Shown: positions 52,430 through 61,304 of the stretch, piece after piece | Numbering within the stretch: position 1 is the stretch's first letter | Layout of the letters: each line of letters starts with the position of its first letter | Source of the DNA: CALANV01 sp036381615 | GTDB taxonomy: Bacteria; Pseudomonadota; Alphaproteobacteria; CACIAM-22H2 | Direction of reading: 5' to 3' | DNA: 64,000 nucleotides | Assembly: GCA_036381615.1 (NCBI GenBank) | Contig: DASVCL010000030.1 | Location: 1-64,000 of the forward strand | Notes under the pieces: model-generated | Seen by the model: only the letters and a program-made list of their open reading frames with translations | What the model was told of the DNA's origin: nothing | The model's database searches: none | Program-made: the position numbers and the translations under genes

Positions 52430-52501
52430 GTGGGACCGTGGGACCGTGGGACCGTGGGACCGTGGGACAGTGGGACCGTGGGACAGTGGGACAGTGGGAC
52501 A
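52430..52501. repeat. Tandem array of nine copies of an 8-base unit
   Basis: Nine 8-base units fill 72 bases, of the form GTGGGACC or GTGGGACA in the order C C C C A C A A A. The array lies 156 bases downstream of the 9-base array. An 8-base period would shift reading frame with each copy, so it is unlikely to be coding. The mixture of C and A variants indicates slippage rather than selection. Confidence 0.93.
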
Positions 52502-53052
52502 GGTCCCCCCTGATGGCGCGTCGCGGCCGTGCCGAATCAAAACGCCCGCACGGGGTCCAGGACCCGGCGGGCGCAATTCTCCTGCCGAAATTCCACCCCA
52601 GATCGCTGTCGGCGTCAATGCACTTTGTTCTTCCGGGTTTCTCTTTCCGGAATCCGCCCGAGCAAGGCTTATCCCGCAGTCCCGGATAATCGACATCCGG
52701 TCCGCGGCCGTTCGGCCGCGCCGGCGCATGCGGCCGTCAGAAGCTCTTACGGCCGAAGCGTTGCATTGAAGCGAAAGACGAGCGCTTCGAGGTACCGGTC
52801 GAGGCCCCTCTCGCGCCTATAATTGCAGGGAGATGCCGACCGTCAGGCTGGCCTCGGGTTCGGCCGTATCGCCGGTGCGGCCCGCCAGTTCTGCCGACAG
52901 CACCGTGCGATTCGAGATCCGCCACGAGGCGGCGCCGGCTTCCGCGGGGGGCGCGCCGGTCGACATTGATGGTGGGGCCGAAACGGGGGAAACGGCCCGT
53001 ACCCTGCGTCGGCCGGGCCGTATCGGGCAAGCTTTCAAGAGTCGACTGGGCG

Positions 53053-54012
53053 TCAGCCCGTCTGTTGAATGGCAGCGAGGCGCCACGCGCCGCCGGGGCG
53101 GCGGGCGAACGTCCACACTTCCGTCGCTTCGACCGGGACTTCGCGGCTGCCTTCGATGACCGTCCCGTCCCCGGTCGAGACGGTGTAATCGAGAGCCGAC
53201 CAGCGCATCGCCACCGTGGCGTAGTCGAAGCCGTCCTCGTGCCAGGACTCGACTACGTCGCCCTGGAGGAAGCGGACGTTCTCGACCCGGTTTCGCCGTC
53301 CGCGAGCGGCCTCCGCCTCGTAGGCCTCGGTGAAATTGTCGAGCATCTCCGGGGTCAGCATCTGCCCGAGCGTCGTGAAGTCGCCGTCGCTCCAGGCCGC
53401 CTGGATGGCCGCGAGGCTGCGCTCGAAGCTCTGCAGATCCGCATCCGTGATGCCGATCTCGTCCACGGCGGCCGGCGGCACCCGGCGCGGGCCGCCGAGG
53501 TCGAGCGGCTTCACGTCCGGCACGGAACCGTCGAACGGCATGCGCGGCGCGGCGGCGCCGGCGTAGGCGGACTGCGGCCGTGCGCGCCGGAACATGTTCA
53601 GGGCGAACCATGCGAGACCGCCGATCAGCGCGAACTGCAGCAGGACGCCCAGCAACCCGGCGAACCCGAGCGCACCGTCGAACAGGCCGTGGCCCAGCAG
53701 CATGCCGATCAGGCCCGCGCCGATCAGCCCGCCGAAGAGTCCGCCCAGAAAGGGGTTACGCTGGAAGAACGGCGACTGCGCGCCGGGCTGCGCCGGTGCC
53801 GGACGACTCGCCGTCGGCTGAGTCTGCTCCTGGGTCGCGCGCCGCTCGATCGGGCGGATCGTGGGCGCGGTCGGCGTCGCCGGCACGCTCTGAAAGGTGC
53901 GGGAGCCACGGCTGCCGAAACTCTTGCCGCCGCCGGCCCGTGCTTCGGCAAGCGCAGGGGCGAGCGCGAGGGCGGCAGCGAGGAACAATGCCGTGACGGT
54001 TCTGATCTTCAT
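53053..54012 (-). CDS. Tim44-domain membrane protein
   Basis: This 319-residue protein has an N-terminal signal or anchor (TVTALFLAAALALAPALAEA), a low-complexity Pro/Gln/Ala region with FGSRGSRTF, a Gly/Leu-rich hydrophobic segment at about residues 100-145 (GGLFGGLIGAGLIGMLLG), and a C-terminal Tim44-like domain at about residues 190-317 (ITDADLQSFERSLAAIQAAW). The family is common in proteobacteria and often linked with membrane stress or translocase functions. The start at 54012 was chosen because it begins the signal segment. It is divergent from alkB. Confidence 0.85.
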   Translation of the reverse strand: MKIRTVTALFLAAALALAPALAEARAGGGKSFGSRGSRTFQSVPATPTAPTIRPIERRATQEQTQPTASRPAPAQPGAQSPFFQRNPFLGGLFGGLIGAGLIGMLLGHGLFDGALGFAGLLGVLLQFALIGGLAWFALNMFRRARPQSAYAGAAAPRMPFDGSVPDVKPLDLGGPRRVPPAAVDEIGITDADLQSFERSLAAIQAAWSDGDFTTLGQMLTPEMLDNFTEAYEAEAARGRRNRVENVRFLQGDVVESWHEDGFDYATVAMRWSALDYTVSTGDGTVIEGSREVPVEATEVWTFARRPGGAWRLAAIQQTG

Positions 54013-54176
54013 CGAGCGAATCCTGTCCAAGGCCAAATGAGCGCGGGGATCATAGGAAAAACCGCGCCGATCCCGAAGATCCGTCGGCGCCGCCGCCGAC
54101 CCGACATCGTCGCGCGGCATCCTGTAGACCATTCTTTCTATATAGTGTCGCGGACCGCAGCAGGAGCACAGGAACC

Positions 54177-54839
54177 GTGGCCGCGAGCGGCTTTTTCCAT
54201 CTGAAGGGCTTCGCGCGCGAACGCATCGGCGATCTCGTCGCAGCCGTCGAGGCGGTCGTCGCCGCGGCGCCGTGGCTGAGCGCGACGACGCCGGGCGGCC
54301 AGAAGATGAGCGTCAGGATCACGTCATGCGGTCTTGCCGGCTGGTGGACCGACCGGGCGGGCTATCGCTATGTGCGCCGGCATCCCGGAACCGGGGCGCC
54401 GTATCCGGCGGTGCCCGCGCCGATCGCGGCGGTCGTGCGCGAATCTCTCGGCGCGATCGGCTACAAACGCTCCTACCATCTCGATGCCTGCCACATGAAC
54501 CTCTATCGCGACGGGGCGAAACTGGGGCTTCACCGCGATGCCGACGAGCACGACCTCGCCGCGCCGATCGTGTCGATCTCGCTGGGCGATTCGTGCGAGT
54601 TCCTGATGGGCGGTCCGAACCGCAAGGACAGGGTCGAGAGCCTGCTGCTGCATTCGGGCGACGTCGTCGTACTGGCAGGAACGGCGCGCAACTGCTTCCA
54701 TGGCGTCAGGCGCGTCTTCTACGGCAGCGACACGCTGATGCCCGGCACCCGCATCAACCTGACCGCGCGCCAGGTGTGGCCGGCGGCGATGCCGCGGCCG
54801 GTCGAACCGGTCTACGTTCCGCCTACGGATGGCCGGTGA
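54177..54839 (+). CDS. alkB: DNA oxidative demethylase AlkB
   Basis: This 220-residue Fe(II)/2-oxoglutarate dioxygenase removes alkyl groups from DNA bases. Metal ligands are His119-x-Asp121 (LHRDADEHDL) and His175 (CFHGVRR); Arg192 and Arg198 (GTRINLTARQ) bind 2-oxoglutarate as in AlkB. The NLYRDGAKLGLHRD block is diagnostic. The start is a GTG at 54177 after an AGGAACC-type site. It is a single gene, divergent from the Tim44-domain gene, with an AT-rich patch (TTTCTATATAG) in the shared upstream region that may hold its promoter. Confidence 0.92.
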   Translation: MAASGFFHLKGFARERIGDLVAAVEAVVAAAPWLSATTPGGQKMSVRITSCGLAGWWTDRAGYRYVRRHPGTGAPYPAVPAPIAAVVRESLGAIGYKRSYHLDACHMNLYRDGAKLGLHRDADEHDLAAPIVSISLGDSCEFLMGGPNRKDRVESLLLHSGDVVVLAGTARNCFHGVRRVFYGSDTLMPGTRINLTARQVWPAAMPRPVEPVYVPPTDGR

Positions 54840-54892
54840 CGAGACGACGGACGTGACGGCCGTTCCGTCGGATTGCCGCGTGACCTTCCGCC

Positions 54893-55291
54893 TCAGAAGA
54901 CGAGGCCGACCGCCGCAGGTCTCACCGACGCATCCTGCGCCGCCTCGCCCGTCTCGAGCCGCAAGATGATCCGGCAGGCATCGGTGCAGACGCGGTCTTC
55001 GGTGAAAACGTTGGCGACGTGTCCGGTCCTTTCTTCGTGGGAGACGACATGCCGGGCGATGGTGCGCGCAACCCGGGTGTCGCCGCGGACGTTGCGCAGA
55101 CGAAGCTCGACGACCGGACGACCGGTGACTGCGAGCCATTCGCCGAGGGCGATCGCGAAGATCTCGTCGTCGCCGCGACGGATTTCGCCGTTAAGCTCGA
55201 TCTCGTAGTTGCGGAGCAAGATCTCCGCCGCGTCGGCCGGCGTGCCGACGCCAAGTCCTGCCGCCAAGAGGGCGGCCGGGAGGGCGCGCAT
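54893..55291 (-). CDS. Small periplasmic protein of unknown function
   Basis: This 132-residue protein has a clear signal peptide (MRALPAALLAAGLGVGTPADA) and an AGGTGG site before its ATG. The mature part shows a pattern like the ClpP-like periplasmic proteins of COG3904: an opening LNGEIRRGDDEIFAIAL segment, then RPVVELRLRNVRGDTRVARTIARHVV, and a CTDAC motif in place of the CASAC motif of that family. The long C-terminal part with the rest of the fold is missing, so this could be a short relative or a decayed copy. It lies downstream of alkB in convergent orientation. Confidence 0.6.
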   Translation of the reverse strand: MRALPAALLAAGLGVGTPADAAEILLRNYEIELNGEIRRGDDEIFAIALGEWLAVTGRPVVELRLRNVRGDTRVARTIARHVVSHEERTGHVANVFTEDRVCTDACRIILRLETGEAAQDASVRPAAVGLVF

Positions 55292-55822
55292 GGGGAGCCA
55301 CCTCGGATTGCAGGTGGGCCCGAGGATGCGCGAGAAACCTTACCGAACGGTGGATGCCGAATGGTCCGTTCGGGATGGACCATCCGCGACAGGGATCGGC
55401 CAAGATGACCCGAATGGTTGCGCTTGCGCCGAAGATGCCGACGCGCCGGTGGTCAACGCCGATTGACAACGAGGCTGGCCGTGCCGCACCATCGAACGTC
55501 CCCGGTCGCAGCGCATTGAAGCCGGCGACCGCGGCGTGTATGCGGTGTCACCTTTGACGTCGCCATGGTTTGGACCGGCGGCGCGGGAGACACGACCGTG
55601 GCAAATGCGACGTCAGGCATCCGTGCAGGTATGAGCCCCGCTCGCCGGACCGTCCCTTGGGCCGATCCGGGGATTCGTACGGCGTCTTAAACGGGCCGGA
55701 CGACGCCATGGCAAAGAGTTGCCGGACGCAGCAGAGGCGGTCGTCCGGCAAGAGAGGCCGACGATAAACAGACAAGCCTCAATTCATGTCCGTTGCCTTT
55801 GGGGGGCAGGGATGAATGAGGG
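55292..55822. other. Upstream region of the cytochrome oxidase operon
   Basis: This 531-base gap separates a minus-strand small periplasmic gene from the plus-strand oxidase operon and presumably contains both promoters. A 7-base inverted repeat ATGGTCC/GGACCAT (55361-55383, 9-base spacer) is a candidate regulator site. No tRNA or other RNA gene is visible and open frames here lack a ribosome-binding site or homologue-like motifs. A weak GGGATGAATGAGGG stretch precedes the oxidase subunit II start. Confidence 0.5.
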
Positions 55823-56656
55823 ATGGCCGTAGCACTCATACTGGTTCTGGTCGTCGTCGGCTCGGTGTTGTTCCACCTTCTGAGCCCGTGGTGGTGGACG
55901 CCGATCGCCTCGAACTGGGATTACATCGACCACACGATCACCATCACGTTCTGGATTACCGGCGTCGTCTTCGCCGCCGTCGTCCTGTTCATGGCCTATT
56001 GCGTTTACCGCTTCCGGCATCAGCCGGGACGGCAGGCGGTGTACGAGCCCGAGAGCAGGAAGCTGGAATGGTGGCTCACCATCGTGACCGGGTTGGGCGT
56101 CGCGGCCATGCTGGCGCCCGGCCTGTTCGTCTGGCACCAGTTCATCGCGGTGCCGAAGGACGCGACCGAGTTCGAGGCAGTGGGTCAGCAATGGCTGTGG
56201 AGCTTTCGTCTCCCGGGCAAGGACGGCCGTCTGGGCGCCGTCGATACGCGGCACGTCAGTCCCGACAACCCGCTGGGTCTGGATCCGGACGATCCCAACG
56301 CGCATGACGATCTGGTGATCGAGGGTGGCGACCTGCACCTCGAGATCGGCAAGCCGGTCAAGCTGCTGCTCCGTTCCATCGACGTCCTGCACGATTTCTA
56401 CGTGCCCGAGTTCCGGGCCAAGATGGACATGGTGCCGGGCATGGTTACCTATGTCTGGTTCACGCCTACCAGAACCGGGACCTTCGAGATCTTCTGCGCG
56501 GAGCTGTGCGGCGTCGGTCATTACGGCATGCGCGGTCGGGTCGTGGTCGATAACGAACACGACTACCAGGCCTGGCTGCAGGAGCAGAAGACGTTTGGGC
56601 GCATGTCGGCGCGCGCGGATGCGGGCGTCGACGCAAGAAAACAAGAAAATAGGTAA
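55823..56656 (+). CDS. coxB: Cytochrome c oxidase subunit II
   Basis: This 277-residue membrane subunit carries the CuA electron-entry site. Two or three N-terminal hydrophobic segments (from VALILVLVVVG to LGVAAMLAPGLFVW) are followed by a cupredoxin domain. CuA ligands are complete: His190 (VLHDFYVP), Cys225, Glu227, Cys229, His233 and Met236 (CAELCGVGHYGM). It has no C-terminal cytochrome c domain. It is the first gene of a five-gene operon and takes electrons from a c-type cytochrome. Confidence 0.93.
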   Translation: MAVALILVLVVVGSVLFHLLSPWWWTPIASNWDYIDHTITITFWITGVVFAAVVLFMAYCVYRFRHQPGRQAVYEPESRKLEWWLTIVTGLGVAAMLAPGLFVWHQFIAVPKDATEFEAVGQQWLWSFRLPGKDGRLGAVDTRHVSPDNPLGLDPDDPNAHDDLVIEGGDLHLEIGKPVKLLLRSIDVLHDFYVPEFRAKMDMVPGMVTYVWFTPTRTGTFEIFCAELCGVGHYGMRGRVVVDNEHDYQAWLQEQKTFGRMSARADAGVDARKQENR

Positions 56657-56787
56657 CGCGTCGTCGCGTCGGATCGCGAACGACGCAATCGCGGGAGCAC
56701 AGACGAACGGATTGCACGATGAGGCCCGAGGAAGGCCCGCGAGCCTCATCGGCAGAACCGCGAGAAGGAGCGAGGAGGCTTTTCGAG

Positions 56788-58569
56788 ATGGTTCCGCCTG
56801 GCGCAGTCGAAGGTGTCCTGCCCGGTACGGTCGAAGGCGTTCCGCCCGCCGAAGCGGAGGACCTGGAGCTCTATCATCCGAGAAGCTGGGTAACGAAATA
56901 CGTCTTCTCGCAGGACGCCAAAGTCATCGCCATCCAATACGCGGGCACGGCGCTGGCGATCGGATTCGTAGCCCTGGTGCTGTCGTGGCTGATGCGGCTG
57001 CAGCTGGGCTTTCCCGGCGTCTTCTCCTTCATCGACGCGGCCACCTATTACCAGTTCATCACCATGCACGGCATGATCATGGTGATCTACCTGTTGACGG
57101 CGCTGTTCCTGGGGGGCTTCGGCAACTATCTCATCCCGCTGATGGTGGGCGCCCGGGACATGGTGTTCCCCTACGTCAACATGCTGAGCTACTGGGTCTA
57201 TCTGCTTGCGGTGCTGGTCCTCGTGGCGAGCTTCTTCATGCCAGGCGGGCCCACCGGCGCCGGCTGGACCCTGTACCCGCCCCAAGCCATCCTCTCCGGC
57301 ACGCCGGGCGGACAGGAATGGGGCATCATCCTGATGCTCGCCTCGCTGATCCTGTTCATCATCGGCTTCACCATGGGCGGGCTGAACTACGTGGTGACGG
57401 TGCTGCAGGCGCGCACGCGGGGCATGACCCTGATGCGCATGCCGCTCACGGTGTGGGGAATCTTCACTGCGACCGTGCTGGCGCTGCTCGCCTTTCCTGC
57501 CCTGTTCGTGGGCACCGTGATGCTGCTGTTCGACAGGCTGCTGGGCACCAGCTTCTTCATGCCGGCTCTCGTCGAGATGGGGCAGCGTCTGAGTTACGAT
57601 GGCGGCAGCCCGATCCTGTTCCAGCATCTGTTCTGGTTCTTCGGCCATCCCGAGGTCTATATCGTCGCCCTGCCGGCATTCGGCATCGTCTCAGACCTGA
57701 TCAGCACCCATGCGCGGCGGAACATCTTCGGCTATCGCATGATGGTGTGGGCGATCGTGGCGATCGGCGCGCTCAGCTTCATCGTCTGGGCGCATCACAT
57801 GTATGTCAGCGGCATGCATCCGTGGTTCGGGTTCTTTTTCGCCACGACGACGCTGATCATCGCCATCCCGACGGCCATCAAGGTCTACAACTGGATACTG
57901 ACCCTGTGGCGGGGCGACATCCACCTGACCGTCCCGATGCTGTTCGCGATCGCATTCATCGTCACGTTCGTGAACGGCGGCCTCACGGGGCTCTTCCTCG
58001 GCAACGCGGTCGTGGACGTGCCGCTGTCGGATACCATGTTCGTCGTCGCCCACTTTCACATGGTGATGGGTGTCGCACCGATCTTCGTGATCTTCGGCGC
58101 GATCTATCATTGGTATCCCAAGATCACCGGGCGAATGCTGAACGAGACGATGGGCAGGCTCCACTTCTGGGTCACGTTCATCGGCGCCTATGCGATCTTC
58201 TTTCCCATGCATTACGTCGGCCTGATGGGCGTGCCGCGCCGCTACTACGAGCTGGGCGAGACGGTCTCCAACCTGCATTCGTCCGACGCGCTGAACGCCT
58301 TCATCACCGTCGCCGCCCTGGTCGTGGGGGCCGCCCAGATCGTGTTCCTGTTCAATCTGTTTTGGAGCCTGTCCAGGGGCAAGGAGGCCGGCGGCAATCC
58401 GTGGCGCGCCACGACGCTGGAATGGCAGACGCCCGAGACCCCCCCGCCGCACGGCAACTGGGGCAAGGAGGTGCCGGTGGTCTATCGCTGGGCTTATGAC
58501 TACAACGTGCCGGGCGCCGATCAGGATTTCGTGCCGCAGAACCAGCCCACGATCACGCGAACCGCGTAG
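56788..58569 (+). CDS. coxA: Cytochrome c oxidase subunit I (heme-copper oxidase, aa3-like)
   Basis: This 593-residue, 12-segment catalytic subunit reduces oxygen and pumps protons. Heme and copper ligands are present: HGMIM (low-spin heme), WFFGHPEVYI (CuB His and the cross-linked Tyr), AHHMYV (CuB His pair) and VVAHFHMV (heme ligands). The HPEVY form marks the A-type oxidases with the helix-VI Glu. The ATG at 56788 has a GAGGAGG site nine bases upstream; an earlier ATG at 56719 lacks such a site. It follows subunit II by 131 bases. Confidence 0.92.
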   Translation: MVPPGAVEGVLPGTVEGVPPAEAEDLELYHPRSWVTKYVFSQDAKVIAIQYAGTALAIGFVALVLSWLMRLQLGFPGVFSFIDAATYYQFITMHGMIMVIYLLTALFLGGFGNYLIPLMVGARDMVFPYVNMLSYWVYLLAVLVLVASFFMPGGPTGAGWTLYPPQAILSGTPGGQEWGIILMLASLILFIIGFTMGGLNYVVTVLQARTRGMTLMRMPLTVWGIFTATVLALLAFPALFVGTVMLLFDRLLGTSFFMPALVEMGQRLSYDGGSPILFQHLFWFFGHPEVYIVALPAFGIVSDLISTHARRNIFGYRMMVWAIVAIGALSFIVWAHHMYVSGMHPWFGFFFATTTLIIAIPTAIKVYNWILTLWRGDIHLTVPMLFAIAFIVTFVNGGLTGLFLGNAVVDVPLSDTMFVVAHFHMVMGVAPIFVIFGAIYHWYPKITGRMLNETMGRLHFWVTFIGAYAIFFPMHYVGLMGVPRRYYELGETVSNLHSSDALNAFITVAALVVGAAQIVFLFNLFWSLSRGKEAGGNPWRATTLEWQTPETPPPHGNWGKEVPVVYRWAYDYNVPGADQDFVPQNQPTITRTA

Positions 58570-58580
58570 AGGCCGGGGCC

Positions 58581-59285
58581 GTGGCCGTCATCATCGTCTT
58601 CCTGGTCGTGATCGGCGGCATCGCCGCCTGGTGGCTGTCGCACCAGCGATTGATGTCCAAGCCCTGGCTGGAAGAGGGCGTGATCGGCGAGATCCCTGGC
58701 ACGGGCGTGTCGGCCCTGTCGGCGGCGAAGATCGGACTGGGCGTGTTTCTGGCCGTCGTCGGCGCCCTGTTCGCGCTCTTCACCAGCGCCTACTTCATGC
58801 GAATGCCCATGGCGGACTGGCGGCCCGTGCCGGTGCCGGGGTTGCTTCGGTTCAACACGGGCGTGCTGGTCGTGAGCAGCATCGCGCTGCAATGGGCGGT
58901 CATCGCCGCGCGGCGGGGGCGGATGCGTGACGTAAGACGCGGCCTGCTTGCAGGCGGCTTCACGGCATCCGCGTTCGTCGCGGGCCAGCTCGCGGCATGG
59001 CACCGGCTTGCCGATGCGGGCTACTTCGTCGCGACCAACCCCGCCGACAGTTTCTTCTATCTGATCACCGGCATGCACGGGCTGCACGTGGTGGGCGGAC
59101 TGGTCGCGCTCAGCCGGGCCGCCGCCAAGGCGTGGGACGATGTCGCGACGGACCGGGTGCGCGAGAGCGTGGTGCTGTGCGCCACGTACTGGCACTTCCT
59201 GCTCTTCATCTGGCTGGCCCTCTTCGGCCTGCTGACCGGGTGGGGGGACGAGTTCGCGGCGATCTGTCGTCAATTGCTGACCTGA
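58581..59285 (+). CDS. Cytochrome c oxidase subunit III-like protein, copy 1
   Basis: This 234-residue membrane protein has about seven hydrophobic segments in the subunit-III pattern, including DSFFYLITGMHGLHVVGGLVAL and ATYWHFLLFIWLALFGLL (each cited in part). The N-terminal half is less typical than that of copy 2. The GTG start at 58581 follows the coxA stop by 11 bases. It does not bind redox cofactors but stabilises the oxidase. Its stop overlaps a possible start of the next gene by one base. Confidence 0.85.
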   Translation: MAVIIVFLVVIGGIAAWWLSHQRLMSKPWLEEGVIGEIPGTGVSALSAAKIGLGVFLAVVGALFALFTSAYFMRMPMADWRPVPVPGLLRFNTGVLVVSSIALQWAVIAARRGRMRDVRRGLLAGGFTASAFVAGQLAAWHRLADAGYFVATNPADSFFYLITGMHGLHVVGGLVALSRAAAKAWDDVATDRVRESVVLCATYWHFLLFIWLALFGLLTGWGDEFAAICRQLLT

Positions 59286-59296
59286 TGGAGCCGGGC

Positions 59297-60019
59297 ATGG
59301 CCGAATCCGCGCTGACGAACACGGGAGCGACTCTCACGCCGCCGGCAGGCTGGCGAGGCCTCGTCGCCGACTGGGCCTCGGATCAGCGGGCGTTCAAGAA
59401 GGTGTCCTGGGGGAAGGCCATGATGTGGATCTTCCTCCTCAGCGACACCTTCATCTTCAGCTGTTTCCTGCTGTCGTACATGACGGTGCGGATGTCGACG
59501 CCCGTACCGTGGCCCAACCCCAGCCAGGTCTTCGCCCTGCATATCGGCGGCACCGAGGTCCCGCTCATCCTGATCGCGATCATGACCTTCATCCTGATCA
59601 GCAGCAGCGGGACGATGGCGATGGCGGTGAATTTCGGCTATCGCCGCGATCGCGTCAAAACCGCGGTCCTGATGCTGGCGACCGCGGCGCTCGGCGCCAC
59701 GTTCGTCGGCATGCAGGGGCTCGAGTGGACCAAGCTGATCATGGAAGGGGTCCGGCCCTGGGGCAATCCGTGGGGGGCGCCCCAGTTCGGTTCGGCGTTC
59801 TTCATGATCACGGGCTTCCACGGCACCCACGTCACGTTCGGCGTGATCTTCCTGATCGTCATCGCGCGAAAGGTTCTGCGGGGAGATTTCGACCGCGCGA
59901 CGCGCGGCTTCTTCACCAGCCGCAAGGGGCGCTACGAGATCGTCGAGATCATGGGCCTTTACTGGCACTTCGTCGATCTCGTGTGGGTGTTCATCTTCGC
60001 GTTCTTCTATCTTTGGTAA
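59297..60019 (+). CDS. Cytochrome c oxidase subunit III, copy 2
   Basis: This 240-residue membrane protein is a clear subunit III: MWIFLLSDTFIFSCFLLSY near the N-terminus, QGLEWTKLI, FFMITGFHGTHVTFGV and GLYWHFVDLVWVFIF in order. The ATG at 59297 has a GGAG site six bases upstream; the ATG at 59285, which overlaps the previous stop, is an alternative adding four residues. Two adjacent subunit-III-like genes recall the coxMNOP oxidase of Bradyrhizobium (from memory). Confidence 0.88.
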   Translation: MAESALTNTGATLTPPAGWRGLVADWASDQRAFKKVSWGKAMMWIFLLSDTFIFSCFLLSYMTVRMSTPVPWPNPSQVFALHIGGTEVPLILIAIMTFILISSSGTMAMAVNFGYRRDRVKTAVLMLATAALGATFVGMQGLEWTKLIMEGVRPWGNPWGAPQFGSAFFMITGFHGTHVTFGVIFLIVIARKVLRGDFDRATRGFFTSRKGRYEIVEIMGLYWHFVDLVWVFIFAFFYLW

Positions 60020-60028
60020 GGGAAAGCC

Positions 60029-60400
60029 ATGCCGCACGCAGGAGCACATGTCGAAGGACAACGGCGCCCGCAGGTGCGGGCCCATGCCGAGGGACAACAA
60101 CACCCGATCAGGCTCTATCTCGTGGTCTGGGGCTGGCTGTTCATCCTCAGCACGTTCTCTTATCTCGTCGACTATTTCCACCTTCAGGGATATCTCAGAT
60201 GGTCCCTGATCCTCCTGTTCATGATCCTGAAGGCGGGCCTGATCGTCGCCGTCTTCATGCACATGGCCTGGGAGCGACTGGCCCTGGTGTATGCCATTCT
60301 GGTACCGCCCGTCGCGGTGCTGGTGTTCGTGGGGATCATGGTGTTCGAATCGGACTACACGCTTCTCACCCGGCTCCTGTTCTTCAGGGCGGGATCCTAG
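60029..60400 (+). CDS. Cytochrome c oxidase subunit IV-like protein
   Basis: This 123-residue protein has three hydrophobic segments (LYLVVWGWLFILSTFSYL, LILLFMILKAGLIVAVFMHM, LVPPVAVLVFVGIMVF) in the CyoD/subunit-IV pattern, with the FMHMAW signature. Its His-rich N-terminus is unusual. It is the last gene of the oxidase operon. Small subunits of this type support assembly rather than catalysis. Confidence 0.87.
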   Translation: MPHAGAHVEGQRRPQVRAHAEGQQHPIRLYLVVWGWLFILSTFSYLVDYFHLQGYLRWSLILLFMILKAGLIVAVFMHMAWERLALVYAILVPPVAVLVFVGIMVFESDYTLLTRLLFFRAGS

Positions 60401-60428
60401 CGCGGCCGCAAACAGCGGCGTGCCCCGC

Positions 60429-60463
60429 GCGCTTCGCCGGCGCGTCGTCGTACGTCGAAGCGC
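60429..60463. terminator. Candidate bidirectional hairpin between convergent genes
   Basis: An 8-base inverted repeat, GCGCTTCG (60429-60436) and CGAAGCGC (60456-60463), lies in the 85-base gap between the convergent oxidase operon and the DUF2189 gene. The 19-base loop and lack of a T-run make it a weak terminator candidate. Confidence 0.35.
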
Positions 60464-60485
60464 CGGACGATTGTGCCGGCGTCAG

Positions 60486-61304
60486 TCAGTAGGGCGGCAG
60501 CTCCTCATGGACGGCGCGTTCCACGACCTTGCGGTAGAGATGCCAGGTCGAATGCCCGAGGACCGGCATCACGACGGCGAGGCCGACGAACAGCGGCAAC
60601 GAGCCGATCAGCAGCAGGGCTGCGACGATCAGGCCCCAGAGCGCCATCGTGACCGGGTTCTCGATCACGGCCCTGATGGAGGTTTGAACGGCCATCGCCG
60701 CGCCGACGTCACGGTCGAGCAGCATGGGGAACGAGATGGCGCTGATGCTCAGCACCACCACGGCAAAGACGAAGCCGATTGCATTGCCCAGGACGATCAG
60801 GGTCAAGCCGCGGGGCGTGGTGAAGACCTCGCTGATGAACTGCGCGTAGGATTGCGGCGCGAGGGGGCCGAAGAGCCACTCGTACAGCATCCGGGCCGTC
60901 GTCAGCCAGACCAGGAAGATCACCATCAACGTGATGCCGAGCGCCAGGATCGACGGGATCGAGGGCGAGCGCAGCACGCTGAAGGCACGCAGCCAGGAGG
61001 CGTCCCCGCCAAACTCCCGTTGCCGGCTGATCTCGTACAGGCCGACCGCCGCGAAGGGGCCGATCAAGGCGAAGCCCGAGGCGAGCGGATAGAGGAGGGG
61101 AAGGGCATTGCTGGTGAACGTCACGGCCCAGAGGCCGAGACCGAAGAGCGGATAGATCAGGCCGAGAAAGACAAGGTGCGACGGCTTCGCCAGGAAGTCG
61201 TCGATGCCCTTGACGAGAGCGTCCTTGAGGTCCGCTGGTCCGATCTTGCGCACGACGATCGGGGTCGCCGCGTCCGGGCCGGCGATCACATGGAAATTCG
61301 CCAT
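60486..61304 (-). CDS. DUF2189 integral membrane protein
   Basis: This 272-residue protein has about six hydrophobic segments and family-typical blocks PSHLVFLGLIYPLFGLGLW, FALIGPFAAVGLYEISR, and VLGHSTWHLYRKVV at the C-terminus. Function is unknown. The start at 61304 has an AGGAGG site seven bases upstream. It lies next to the cytochrome oxidase operon, convergent to it, as is common for DUF2189 genes in proteobacteria, but no role in the oxidase is shown. Confidence 0.85.
   Translation of the reverse strand: MANFHVIAGPDAATPIVVRKIGPADLKDALVKGIDDFLAKPSHLVFLGLIYPLFGLGLWAVTFTSNALPLLYPLASGFALIGPFAAVGLYEISRQREFGGDASWLRAFSVLRSPSIPSILALGITLMVIFLVWLTTARMLYEWLFGPLAPQSYAQFISEVFTTPRGLTLIVLGNAIGFVFAVVVLSISAISFPMLLDRDVGAAMAVQTSIRAVIENPVTMALWGLIVAALLLIGSLPLFVGLAVVMPVLGHSTWHLYRKVVERAVHEELPPY

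Larger units (their letters stand above)
52067..53052. other. Intergenic region without a convincing gene, containing two tandem arrays
   Basis: Nearly 1 kb between the ABC transporter and the Tim44-domain gene holds no protein with a recognisable domain. Open frames through the first array encode only Ala-Val-Ser or Leu-Ser-Arg repeats and lack a ribosome-binding site. Its notable contents are the 9-base array and the 8-base array listed separately; the remainder is high-GC sequence with no obvious promoter. Confidence 0.6.
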
